In this document: positions 33,737-41,239 of the stretch, piece after piece | How positions within the stretch are numbered: position 1 is the stretch's first letter | How the letters are laid out: each line of letters begins with the position of its first letter | NCBI GenBank assembly: GCA_026932235.1 | Contig: JAIXKR010000138.1 | Location: forward strand, 28,187 to 82,756 | DNA: 54,570 nucleotides | From: Burkholderiales bacterium | GTDB taxonomy: Bacteria; Pseudomonadota; Gammaproteobacteria; Burkholderiales; Burkholderiaceae_C | Reading direction: 5' to 3' | Notes under the pieces: model-generated | Told to the model about the DNA's origin: nothing | Seen by the model: only the letters and a program-made list of their open reading frames with translations | The model's database searches: none | Made by a program: the position numbers and the translations under genes

Positions 33737-34539
33737 CGATTCCCACCCTCGTCCCGCGCTGGCCCGGATATCGCGCGCGAAACAAGCGCCGCCCTATCTC
33801 GGAGTTCCTCGCCCAACGCCTTGATCGCGGAGCGCGGCAACTGGGCCGTGAACCCGGTGCCGCTGATGGCCATCACGGGTGTGCCGGCCGAGTCCACGAC
33901 CGCACAGGAAACGCTGGTCACGCCCTTGACGTAGCAGCCCGCGTCGACCGCGTAACCCTTGCGGGCCGCTTCGTCCACGCTGCGCATGTAGGCGTCGAAC
34001 CCCGGCGGATCGTCCCAGCGCAAAGCCTCGACACGGCGCCGCAACTCGGCCCGCGTCAGACCGGAGTGGGCCGCCATGCTGCGGCCGAGCGCCGAGATGA
34101 ACATCGGCAATCTCTGCCCGACATTCATGTGCACACGCATCGTCGCATCGTTGTCGGCCCGATCCACAAGCACCACCCGGTCCTCCGAGGCGCGGTGCCA
34201 AAGCGTGGCCGTCACGCGGTGGCTTGCGGCAAGCGATTCCAGGTGGGGATGGATAAGGCGAGCGTAAGACGCAGTCTCGAGCGCACCCTTGGCCAATTCC
34301 ACCAACCCCAAGCCGACGCGGTAGGTCTTGGTAGCTTCATCGAAAGTCACGAGCCTCTCGTGCACCAATGTCTTCAACAGATTGAAACAGGTGCTCGAGT
34401 TCAGACCGAGATCTCGCGAGATGCGACTGACCCCCACCGGAGTGGCCGCGATCGACAGATAACGCACGACGGCCAAGCCACTGGCCAATGCGCCGACAAC
34501 TTTCTCTGGCGGTTCGAGGCGATCCACGCGCAAGTTCAT
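33733..34539 (-). CDS. IclR-family transcriptional regulator
   Basis: 268 aa from ATG 34539; a TTG at 34554 in the same frame is an alternative. The N-terminal winged helix-turn-helix is seen in '[20 protein letters not shown]' and '[20 protein letters not shown]'. The C-terminal ligand domain has '[20 protein letters not shown]' (about 137-156) and '[20 protein letters not shown]' with the family's conserved hydrophobic/Gly pattern. It is the first gene of the operon it presumably controls and lies divergent to the Bug-type binding-protein gene, with the inverted repeat at 34598-34628 between them as the likely target. Confidence 0.92.
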   Translation of the reverse strand: MNLRVDRLEPPEKVVGALASGLAVVRYLSIAATPVGVSRISRDLGLNSSTCFNLLKTLVHERLVTFDEATKTYRVGLGLVELAKGALETASYARLIHPHLESLAASHRVTATLWHRASEDRVVLVDRADNDATMRVHMNVGQRLPMFISALGRSMAAHSGLTRAELRRRVEALRWDDPPGFDAYMRSVDEAARKGYAVDAGCYVKGVTSVSCAVVDSAGTPVMAISGTGFTAQLPRSAIKALGEELRDRAALVSRAISGPARDEGGNR

Positions 34540-34564
34540 CAATGCTGAACACAAGTACGCGATG

Positions 34565-34628
34565 TTGACACGACGGAACGGATGCGTCTAGACTTTTTCG
34601 CTATACAGATGCCTATTCTCTATAGCGA
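34565..34628 (+). promoter_or_regulatory. divergent control region with 8-bp inverted repeat (probable IclR site)
   Basis: TCGCTATA (34598-34605) and TATAGCGA (34621-34628) are perfect inverted copies separated by 15 bp. They lie just downstream of a possible plus-strand promoter: TTGACA at 34565-34570 and a poor -10 around 34587-34594. The repeat is 59 bp from the iclR start and 14 bp from the start of the gene at 34643, so an IclR protein bound here could control both directions. Confidence 0.5.
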
Positions 34629-34642
34629 ATGATGAGCGAAAT

Positions 34643-35605
34643 ATGAACTTGACCCGACGAATGATCCTCGCGCTGCCGATGTTCGCCACCGGCCCGCTGG
34701 GGGCCCAAGAGAGCTATCCGGCAAGGCCGATCACGCTCGTCATTCCGTCGGTTGCAGGCGGCATCCTCGACACGATCGGGCGCATCGTGGGCCGGAGCCT
34801 GGAGCCGCTGGGTCAGACGGTCGTTTATCAGAACGTCCCTGGCGCCGGCAGCATCCTGGGGACCGACGTGGTCGCCAAAGCGGCCGCCGACGGCTACACG
34901 CTCGCCGTGGTGGCCACCAGCCACGCCATCAACCCGAGCGTCTACGCGAAGATGCCGTATGACACGTCTCGCGACTTGGCACCGGTCGCCCATACCGTCA
35001 ATCTGACCAACCTGCTCGTCGTCAACCCTGCGGTGCCGGCCAATAACCTGCAGGAGTTGATCGCGCTGGCCAAGCGCAAACCGGGCAGCCTGACCTTCGG
35101 CTCGGCGGGCATCGGCCAATCGAATCACCTCTCGGGAGAGATGCTCCGCGTCGCCGCTGGCATCGACATCGTGCATGTGCCCTACAAGGGCAGCGCGGCG
35201 GCAATGAACGACGTGCTGGCGGGTCACATCTCGATGATGTTCGTCGACCTGCTGTCGGCCATGCCGCACGTCAAGGCGGGAAAGTTGAGGGTGATAGCGG
35301 CAACAGGTTTGCAGCGCTCTGCGTCGGCGCCGGAGATCCCGACGCTTCACGAGTCCGGGCTGACCGGGTTCAACGGCAACTCCTGGCTTGGACTGGTCAG
35401 TCGCGCCGGGACGCCGAAGTCGGTCATCGACAAACTCAGCGCCGCCGTGACCCAGGCTCTTCGGGACAGTGCGATGCGCCAGCGACTGCTTGCCCAAGGG
35501 GTTGAACCTGTCGGCGGCTCCGCGAAAGAGTTCGCGACCTTTCTCGAGGTTGAAACCAAGCGCTACGCCGCCGCCGTTGCGGCAGCCGGCATCAAGCGCG
35601 AGTAG
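34643..35605 (+). CDS. Bug-type (tripartite tricarboxylate transporter) substrate-binding protein
   Basis: 320 aa. Signal peptide 'MILALPMFATGPLGA', cleavage near QESYP. The mature start 'YPARPITLVIPSVAGGILDT' is the classic Bug pattern (YPxRPIxLVVPxxAGG). 'NVPGAGSILGTDVVAKAAAD' and 'IVHVPYKGSAAAMNDVLAGH' are also family blocks. Bug proteins are periplasmic and bind carboxylates. No TctA/TctB membrane partners are adjacent, which is common in betaproteobacteria, where orphan Bug genes are abundant. It may serve as a sensor or use a distant membrane unit. Confidence 0.92.
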   Translation: MNLTRRMILALPMFATGPLGAQESYPARPITLVIPSVAGGILDTIGRIVGRSLEPLGQTVVYQNVPGAGSILGTDVVAKAAADGYTLAVVATSHAINPSVYAKMPYDTSRDLAPVAHTVNLTNLLVVNPAVPANNLQELIALAKRKPGSLTFGSAGIGQSNHLSGEMLRVAAGIDIVHVPYKGSAAAMNDVLAGHISMMFVDLLSAMPHVKAGKLRVIAATGLQRSASAPEIPTLHESGLTGFNGNSWLGLVSRAGTPKSVIDKLSAAVTQALRDSAMRQRLLAQGVEPVGGSAKEFATFLEVETKRYAAAVAAAGIKRE

Positions 35606-35751
35606 TCGCCGGTCCGGCCCGCTGCAGATGCGGCGAAGGCCCTGTATCCGCAGAAACCCGCCTCCCGCGCCTTTGCGTCGGGGGCTGAGACCGCGTTCAG
35701 CGGGGCAAACATCGTCGGGTATCCACGGTGGAAACAGATGGCGTTCCTGGG

Positions 35752-35765
35752 CTAACGTTAGTTAG
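35752..35765 (+). promoter_or_regulatory. TetR-like operator upstream of the porin gene
   Basis: CTAACGTTAGTTAG differs in one base from the reverse complement of the site at 24224 (CTAACGTTCGTTAG). It lies 118 bp upstream of the porin start. A good -35/-10 pair at the fixed distance seen for the other sites is not visible here (GGCGTT-17-TAGGCA at best), so the promoter is uncertain. Confidence 0.5.
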
Positions 35766-35883
35766 GCAACGCGAACTCGTGGCTGGCTGGCGGATCACTT
35801 GCCCACCCGCAAGCCGGCCACAACGCAGTCGGCCCCCCACCCGTAAGCACTGCGGGCGATTCATCCCACCAAGGAGACATACA

Positions 35884-36978
35884 GTGAACCTTCGACATCT
35901 TCTCGTTGGCACTCTCGGCATATCAGCTGCCGCCGTTGCACATGCGCAATCCTCCGTCACGCTGTACGGACTGATCGATGTCGCTCCGGCATCGTTCAGC
36001 CGAACGACGGCGGCGGATGACCGCATGTCCAAGTTGAACAGCGACACTGGAAGTTCATCGCGCTTCGGCGTGAGAGGCACGGAAGACCTCGGCGGCGGTC
36101 TGGCGGCCTTCTTCAACCTCGAATCTCCGATCGACCCGAAGAGCGGCGCCGTCTCGGGCGGCGCGAGCTCCGGCGCCTGCAATCCCGCCGCAGGATGTGC
36201 CGCGGCAACGACTGCGGCGTTCTGGCGCCGCAACGCCTATGTCGGACTGAAGGGATCGTTCGGCGAGGTCACCCTCGGCCGAAACTACACTGCTGCGGTC
36301 ATCAAGCAGGCCGGTACACTCAGCGCCACCCCATCGGGCATCAATACCGGTATGGGCCTGACACTGCTGTCTCAGGGCATCAGCAACGACTTCTGGAACA
36401 GCAACCAGATTCGCTACGACAGCCCTCGCCTGGGTCCGGTCGACTTCGCCGTCCACGTGGCGCTGGGTGAAGGCACCACGGGCAGAAACGTCGGCGGCAA
36501 TATCCGATTCCTGCAGGGGCCTGTCGCGGTTTCGCTGAGTGTCCAGAAGGATGAGAACCTCGCCGGCAAGAGCGTCACCTGGACCATGCTTTCCGGTTCG
36601 TACGACTTCGGCGCTTTCAAGCTCCACGCAGGGGCCAACACCGTTGACAACGACGACGGCGTGGTGGGTTTCGTCGACTCCAGCCTCTGGACCGTCGGCG
36701 GCAGTTTCAAGGCCACGCCGCAACTCACCCTGGCCACGCAGTACTGGACGGTGAAGGAGAAGGTCGGTACGTCCACGTCCAGCAAGTTGTTGGTGCTGAA
36801 CGCCGACTATGCACTGTCCAAGCGCAGCTTCCTGTACGCGATGTTCGGCTATGCCGACAGCAAGGATCTCGGAATCGCGCCCTTGTGGGGCAACGGGAAC
36901 TTCTCGGGTACGGGCAACGTCATCGCTGCCAACGACAAGAACAACGGGCTTGCGATCGGTATCCGGCACGTGTTCTGA
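35884..36978 (+). CDS. outer-membrane porin (Gram-negative OmpC/Omp32-type)
   Basis: 364 aa from GTG 35884 with AAGGAG at 35871-35876. Signal peptide 'LVGTLGISAAAVAHA', mature start 'QSSVTLYGLIDVA', typical of betaproteobacterial general porins. 'SSSRFGVRGTEDLGGGLAAF' (about 57-76) and 'AYVGLKGSFGEVTLGRN' are the usual early strands; the protein ends in Phe ('GLAIGIRHVF'), the signal for outer-membrane assembly. It should form a trimeric beta-barrel channel. Because the shared operator lies upstream, it may be the entry pore for the substrate of the catabolic genes. A terminator follows. Confidence 0.95.
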   Translation: MNLRHLLVGTLGISAAAVAHAQSSVTLYGLIDVAPASFSRTTAADDRMSKLNSDTGSSSRFGVRGTEDLGGGLAAFFNLESPIDPKSGAVSGGASSGACNPAAGCAAATTAAFWRRNAYVGLKGSFGEVTLGRNYTAAVIKQAGTLSATPSGINTGMGLTLLSQGISNDFWNSNQIRYDSPRLGPVDFAVHVALGEGTTGRNVGGNIRFLQGPVAVSLSVQKDENLAGKSVTWTMLSGSYDFGAFKLHAGANTVDNDDGVVGFVDSSLWTVGGSFKATPQLTLATQYWTVKEKVGTSTSSKLLVLNADYALSKRSFLYAMFGYADSKDLGIAPLWGNGNFSGTGNVIAANDKNNGLAIGIRHVF

Positions 36979-37016
36979 TGTCTCCTAGGTTGCCTCTCAG
37001 CGGAGGCATCCATTGC

Positions 37017-37047
37017 GCGGCGGGCAGGAAACTCCCGCCGCTTTTTT
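37017..37047 (+). terminator. rho-independent terminator after the porin gene
   Basis: Stem GCGGCGGG (37017-37024) and CCCGCCGC (37034-37041), a 9-base loop, followed by six T. It ends 10 bp before the stop codon of the convergent DUF35 gene. Confidence 0.9.
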
Positions 37048-37057
37048 GTTCCCGTGG

Positions 37058-37489
37058 TCAACGGCCAGCCGGCCTGAAACGCGGCAACACGACTTGGTCG
37101 TTGATGGGTTCGCAGACCAACTCCACAGCCATATCGAACTGCACGGCCATGGGATCGCCGCCGACCAGGGAGCTGATCATCCGCGGCCCTTCGGCCAGTT
37201 CGACCAACAACACGGCATAGGGCGTGTCTTGCTTGAAGGCAGGGCCCGGTGCGCGATGCACCACGCTGAAGGAGTGCACGACGCCGCGCCCGCTGGCGGC
37301 GCGATGCTCGAGGGCCTCGCTGCCACATTGGCGACAGATCGACTGCTGATAGAACTGGACATGGCCGCAGCCTGTGCAGTGTTGCAGCAGCAGCCGACCG
37401 TCCTTCAGACCCTGCCAGTAGGCCTGCGAGTCCAGGTCGGGCGTGGGCAGCGGCTTGATGTGAGCCTCCTTGGGTTCGATGCGTCTCAC
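37058..37489 (-). CDS. DUF35 (Zn-ribbon/OB-fold) partner protein, pair 4
   Basis: 143 aa from GTG 37489, overlapping the stop of the thiolase-like gene (GTGA). Zinc ribbon with two CxxC pairs (CTGC and CRQC, about 38-55) and OB-fold 'GRGVVHSFSVVHRAPGPAF'. 'DSQAYWQGLKDGRLLLQHC' is the N-terminal helix. The ending 'NDQVVLPRFRPAG' is the usual DUF35 C-terminus. It faces the porin terminator and closes a two-gene operon. Confidence 0.88.
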   Translation of the reverse strand: MRRIEPKEAHIKPLPTPDLDSQAYWQGLKDGRLLLQHCTGCGHVQFYQQSICRQCGSEALEHRAASGRGVVHSFSVVHRAPGPAFKQDTPYAVLLVELAEGPRMISSLVGGDPMAVQFDMAVELVCEPINDQVVLPRFRPAGR

Positions 37490-38691
37490 AGCGTGGCCTC
37501 CGTTCCCAGAATCGTGGTCGCCTGGGTCGCGAATCCCGCCCCCAAGCTGTGTACCAGGCCGAGTTCCGCGCCCGTCACCTGACGCTGGCCACATTCACCG
37601 CGCAATTGCTGCACCACTTCCAGGAAGTGCAGCAGCGAGCCCGGCATGCCCGGATGGGCGTAGGACAACAGACCCCCATGGGTGTTACAAGGTATGCTGC
37701 CACCGTGGGTGATCTGGCGGTCATCGACAAAGCGCCCGCCCTCGCCCTTGGGGCAGAAGCCCAGGTCTTCCAGCATCATGATCACAGTCCCGGTGAAGCA
37801 GTCGTAGACGCCTGCGACATCGATGTCTCTCGGCGAGCAGCCCGCCATGGCGTAGGCCTTGGCACTGGATTGGACGGCACCGGTGGTGGTGAGCGACGGC
37901 ATCAGGAAGATGTGCTCATGCGTGTAACACTCGCCGGCACCAAGAATGTAGATCGGCTTGGTCCTGCAGGCGCCGGCGCGATCGGCCGCGCTGACGACGA
38001 ACGCGACGGCGCCGTCAGAGATCAAGGAACAATCCAGCTTGTGGTACGGGGTGGTCACCCAACCGGAGTTCAACACGTCGTCGACGGTGATCGGCGTCGT
38101 CATCTGCGCGCCGGGCGTTCGCATGGCGTGCTCGCGATGGATCACCGCGACCTTGGCGAACTGTTCCGCCGTGGTGCCGAACTCCTTCATATGCCTGTGC
38201 GCCGTCATGGCGAAGGTGTTTGCCACGGGGATGCCGAAGGGCATTTCGTATTGCTGGTCACGGCTCTCGGTCATCGAGCGCAACGCCAAGTCTGGAGACA
38301 AGCCGGTGAGCAGGCTGTCGGCACCAAGAACCAGGACGTTGTCGGCCAAGCCTCCGGCAATGGCCGCAGCTGCGATGTTGAACATCGTCGCGGCCGTCGC
38401 GCCCGACACCTGCAACGTGTTCGAGAAAGTCGGCACGAGGCCGAAGTACTCGCTGAACGCCACGCTGAAGCGGTGGAACGGCGCCGCGAAGGCCGAACTG
38501 GTCAGCACCCCGTCGATCTGCGAGCGCTCGATCCCAGCGTCGGCCAGCGCGGCTTTGGCAGCTTGGGAAGCCAGCGCCATGACGCTCTTGTCAGGCACAC
38601 GCCCGACATCGGAGCGGCCTGCGCCGACGATGGCGACCTGCCCACGAATGCTTCGTCGGCCGGCGATGGCGTTCGACACCGGGATTGCCAT
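37486..38691 (-). CDS. thiolase-like, putative acyl-CoA retro-aldolase, pair 4
   Basis: 401 aa from ATG 38691 with AAAGGG upstream. The nucleophile region is 'NTLQVSGATAATM' (about 91-103), without Cys. The catalytic His position is Tyr296 in 'GVYDCFTGTV'. 'CNTHGGLLSYAHPGMPGS' is the NxxGG loop and retains a His, unlike pairs 1-3. The C-terminal CxG motif is replaced by 'VHSLGAGFA'. It is the first gene of its own unit, 35 bp downstream of the operator at 38726, and is paired with the DUF35 gene by a 4-bp overlap. Confidence 0.83.
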   Translation of the reverse strand: MAIPVSNAIAGRRSIRGQVAIVGAGRSDVGRVPDKSVMALASQAAKAALADAGIERSQIDGVLTSSAFAAPFHRFSVAFSEYFGLVPTFSNTLQVSGATAATMFNIAAAAIAGGLADNVLVLGADSLLTGLSPDLALRSMTESRDQQYEMPFGIPVANTFAMTAHRHMKEFGTTAEQFAKVAVIHREHAMRTPGAQMTTPITVDDVLNSGWVTTPYHKLDCSLISDGAVAFVVSAADRAGACRTKPIYILGAGECYTHEHIFLMPSLTTTGAVQSSAKAYAMAGCSPRDIDVAGVYDCFTGTVIMMLEDLGFCPKGEGGRFVDDRQITHGGSIPCNTHGGLLSYAHPGMPGSLLHFLEVVQQLRGECGQRQVTGAELGLVHSLGAGFATQATTILGTEATL

Positions 38692-39055
38692 GGTGATGGG
38701 CCCTTTCTAAGTGATCCTTCTGATTCTAACAATCGTTCGTTCGCTTCGCGATCAACGGAGTGCTGAAACTGAGCAGATCGCTGGCCGCGCTGAACTTGTG
38801 CCTGTTCTTGGTTCAGTGGCTTGCGTTGACCTCGACCGTGTTCCTGGTATGGGACGTGGACTCTCGGTGACCTGCGGTCGCGAAGCAGGAGTCGCTGGCG
38901 CATGGCTCCGATCAATTCGCGACGAAGATCTCTCCGGGCATCAGTCGGAGACGCGAGTCGTCTCGCTGGTGTAGCGGAAGTGCGCGAAAAAGGAGCTTCA
39001 GTCCGCACCCACCGCCCAGCACGTTGACCATGACCACGATCTGGCACACCGGCCT
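38692..39055. other. intergenic region; possible hydrophobic micro-ORF
   Basis: A 364-bp gap holding the operator at 38726-38739. On the plus strand a GTG-started frame at 38760-38870 encodes 36 residues with a strongly hydrophobic core (about 24 residues around 'NLCLFLVQWLALTSTVFLVW'), like a single membrane segment. The ribosome-binding site is poorly placed, so this is only a candidate. Nothing else is seen between 38871 and 39055. Confidence 0.3.
38726..38739 (-). promoter_or_regulatory. TetR-like operator upstream of thiolase/DUF35 pair 4
   Basis: On the minus strand this reads CGAACGATTGTTAG and continues as AAT, so 17 bases (CGAACG-a-TTGTTAGAAT) match the site at 7812 with one change, including the TAGAAT -10 box. 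A -35 at the 17-bp distance is poor; a TTGATC lies 21 bp before the -10. The site is 35 bp upstream of the start codon. Confidence 0.6.
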
Positions 39056-39994
39056 TCAGACCAGTTCCTGCACCAGGCTCGCCATGCTGGGCCTGGCACG
39101 CGGGAACTGCTCGCGCACGGCACTTCTTTCGCTGATGCCGAGGACCAAGCCGATCTGCTCCTCGTCAGCACCTCGGTCGTACAGACGAGCAACCACAGTG
39201 CGGCGAATCGACAACGGTGTCGCCCACTCCAGCTCCGCGTATCGGAGCAGCTTGCGGTAAGTCTCGAGGATCGGGCGGCACAGGAAGCGCCGTCGTCCCT
39301 CTGCGCCGTACTGCGTGATGCGAAAGCTTTCGCCCGTCGCGCTCAGGAACAAGGAGCTGATCGGATCCAGGCCGCGATGTGCAGCGGCGTCGGCTACGCC
39401 ATGGCCTCGCACCACTCGCTCCGCCAGATACGCATCCAGAGCGTCGTCCAACTTTCGGCTCGCAAAGTAGAGCGGCCTTGACCTGCCGGAAATGCTCGCG
39501 GTGGCCGGCATCTCAGACTCGCGACGCACCTGTCCATCGGCCTGCAGGTAGTCGCTGACCCGCAGCCGCGCGATTTCGAGTGGGCGCGCGCCGGTCACGA
39601 ACAACGTGTAGAACAAGGCGACGTCACGCGCCGGTTGGGCGCTGCGCCCTCGGATACGGACCACCGCCCGGGCGATCTCGTCCGCACTCACCACCCGATC
39701 CTCTCTCGGCGTGTGACCAGCCACCGGCTCGAATCGCTCCAGGGCGTGCAGGATGGCGGCGCGCCGCTCCCGCAGGCGGCGCACGAACGCCGTGGCGCCG
39801 TCGTTCATGCCTTCGATGCCGACTTCCCTGCACAGGCGCATGGCCACCACCTTGACGCGCCGCTCGACGGCCGTGCGCGTGATGCCGAAGTCCGCAGCCA
39901 CCGACTCGTAGGTGCGGCCGTCGATCACCGCGCGCAGCATGGCCACCGCCTGTATGGCGGCGGCCCCCGTGGAACCTGGTTCATCGTCGTCCAT
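39056..39994 (-). CDS. tyrosine-recombinase-like protein, catalytic residues degenerate
   Basis: 312 aa from ATG 39994, with GGAGGG about 7 bases upstream. An N-terminal helix-turn-helix-like part ('YESVAADFGITRTAVERRVK') precedes a recombinase-like domain. Box I is recognisable ('VTGARPLEIARLRVSDY', with the conserved Arg). Box II reads 'LSIRRTVVARLYDRGADEEQ' followed by 'IGLVLGISERSAVREQFP': the conserved Arg is kept, but the HxxR His, the His of GH and the final Tyr are replaced by Leu, Ile and Phe in my alignment. It may be a non-catalytic recombinase-fold DNA-binding protein. No attachment site or tRNA is seen beside it. Confidence 0.7.
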   Translation of the reverse strand: MDDDEPGSTGAAAIQAVAMLRAVIDGRTYESVAADFGITRTAVERRVKVVAMRLCREVGIEGMNDGATAFVRRLRERRAAILHALERFEPVAGHTPREDRVVSADEIARAVVRIRGRSAQPARDVALFYTLFVTGARPLEIARLRVSDYLQADGQVRRESEMPATASISGRSRPLYFASRKLDDALDAYLAERVVRGHGVADAAAHRGLDPISSLFLSATGESFRITQYGAEGRRRFLCRPILETYRKLLRYAELEWATPLSIRRTVVARLYDRGADEEQIGLVLGISERSAVREQFPRARPSMASLVQELV

Positions 39995-40285
39995 GGCATG
40001 CCCTCCGACTTTTGTCGAACATGTCCATCGTTCCCCACTGGCCCCCTCCCCGACAGCCGAAACGATGCGGCCCGGCCCGTGATTTCGGCACCGGCTCACC
40101 CGCCTTCGACCTCGTGGTTACCGGGTGCAACGCAGCCGTGCACAACCTGCCGTTTCCTGCGCCAATATCAACGAGCCACTCCTTGGGAACGTCGGTATCG
40201 AAATGCTAGGTTGAACGCGTCGTGGCCGATCGACGTTTAGGGAGTTTCGTCGGCGCGCAGAAACGCTGAACAGGGGGCGAACAGA

Positions 40286-41239
40286 ATGCTCGATCGCGAT
40301 CAGCTGGAAACCTTCGCGACGGTGGCCGAGGCGCACAGCTTCGAACGCGCTGCGACCCTGCTCAACATCACGCGCGGAGCGGTCTCGCAACGCATCAAGG
40401 CCCTCGAGGAGTCGTTGACGACGGTGCTGCTGGTTCGCGAGAAGCCGGTCGCGCCGACCGCCGCGGGCGAGATCCTGCTGCGCCACGTCAAGGCCCTGCG
40501 TCTGCTCGAAGGCGCGACGCTGAACGAACTCAAGCCCCAGGCGGGGCCGCACGTACCCGTGCCGCTGGCCATTGCGGTCAATGCCGACTCGCTCGCGACG
40601 TGGTTTACGCGTGCCTTGTGGGAGTTGCTGCTGCGCCGGCAGGTGGCGCTGGAGATCGTCACCGACGACCAGGACCACACGTCGGGGCGCCTGGCACGTG
40701 GCGAGGTCATCGGCTGCGTCTCCACCGACGCCAAACCCGCGGGCGGCTTTCTGGCCGAATGCCTCGGCGCGATGGAATACCGCTGCTACGCAACGCCGGC
40801 CTTTGCGGCGGAGTACTTTCCGAAGGGACTGAACGTGCAGGCAGTGCTCATCGCGCCGGCCATCCTGTTCAACCGCAAGGATTCACTGCACGACGACTTT
40901 CTGAAGCGGCGCTTCGGCTTCGCGGTGGACCGCTACCCGCGCCACTACCTGCCCTCGCCGATGATCCTGATGGAGGGTGTTGCCGCCGGAGTCGGCTACG
41001 GGCTTGTGCCGAGCCTGCAGGCTGCCGCAGCGGCCGAACGCGGCGAGCTCGTCGACCTCGCGCCCGATGAACCGGTGCTCGTCAACCTGCACTGGCACCA
41101 CTGGGAACTGGAGCCGCCACTGTCGCGCGAGATCACGGACCTCGTGGTCCGCCACGCGCAGGCACAACTGCTGCCGCGTGCGGAGCAGCAGCCGCCCGAG
41201 GAGGCAGCGTCAACGCCGAAGGCCGTCGACGCCGATTGA
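40286..41239 (+). CDS. LysR-family transcriptional regulator, ArgP-like
   Basis: 317 aa. The N-terminal winged helix ('LETFATVAEAHSFERAATLL' and 'NITRGAVSQRIKALEESLTT') and the start of the effector domain ('VPLAIAVNADSLATWF') match the ArgP/IciA/LysG subgroup, which commonly senses Lys or Arg and controls exporters. 'GVAAGVGYGLVPSLQ' is the conserved end of the second subdomain. A Pro/Glu-rich tail of about 25 residues follows. It converges with the broken transporter gene, overlapping it by 30 bp at the stop codons. Confidence 0.92.
   Translation: MLDRDQLETFATVAEAHSFERAATLLNITRGAVSQRIKALEESLTTVLLVREKPVAPTAAGEILLRHVKALRLLEGATLNELKPQAGPHVPVPLAIAVNADSLATWFTRALWELLLRRQVALEIVTDDQDHTSGRLARGEVIGCVSTDAKPAGGFLAECLGAMEYRCYATPAFAAEYFPKGLNVQAVLIAPAILFNRKDSLHDDFLKRRFGFAVDRYPRHYLPSPMILMEGVAAGVGYGLVPSLQAAAAAERGELVDLAPDEPVLVNLHWHHWELEPPLSREITDLVVRHAQAQLLPRAEQQPPEEAASTPKAVDAD

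Noticed and set aside
36979-37016. Promoter for a further plus-strand gene after the porin
   Set aside because: The terminator at 37017-37047 and the convergent DUF35 gene leave no room for another gene.
37486-38691. Annotation of the thiolase-like genes as acetyl-CoA C-acetyltransferases
   Set aside because: The nucleophilic Cys and the C-terminal CxG motif are missing, and each gene is paired with DUF35.
38711-38974. An 87-codon plus-strand frame in the gap behind the thiolase pair 4 promoter
   Set aside because: No ribosome-binding site, crosses the operator and shows no family-like sequence; a shorter hydrophobic frame inside the gap was kept only as a candidate.
39635-40240. A 201-codon frame on the plus strand, opposite and beyond the recombinase-like gene
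   Set aside because: Its first two thirds are antisense to the recombinase-like gene, the rest has no ribosome-binding site or recognisable sequence.
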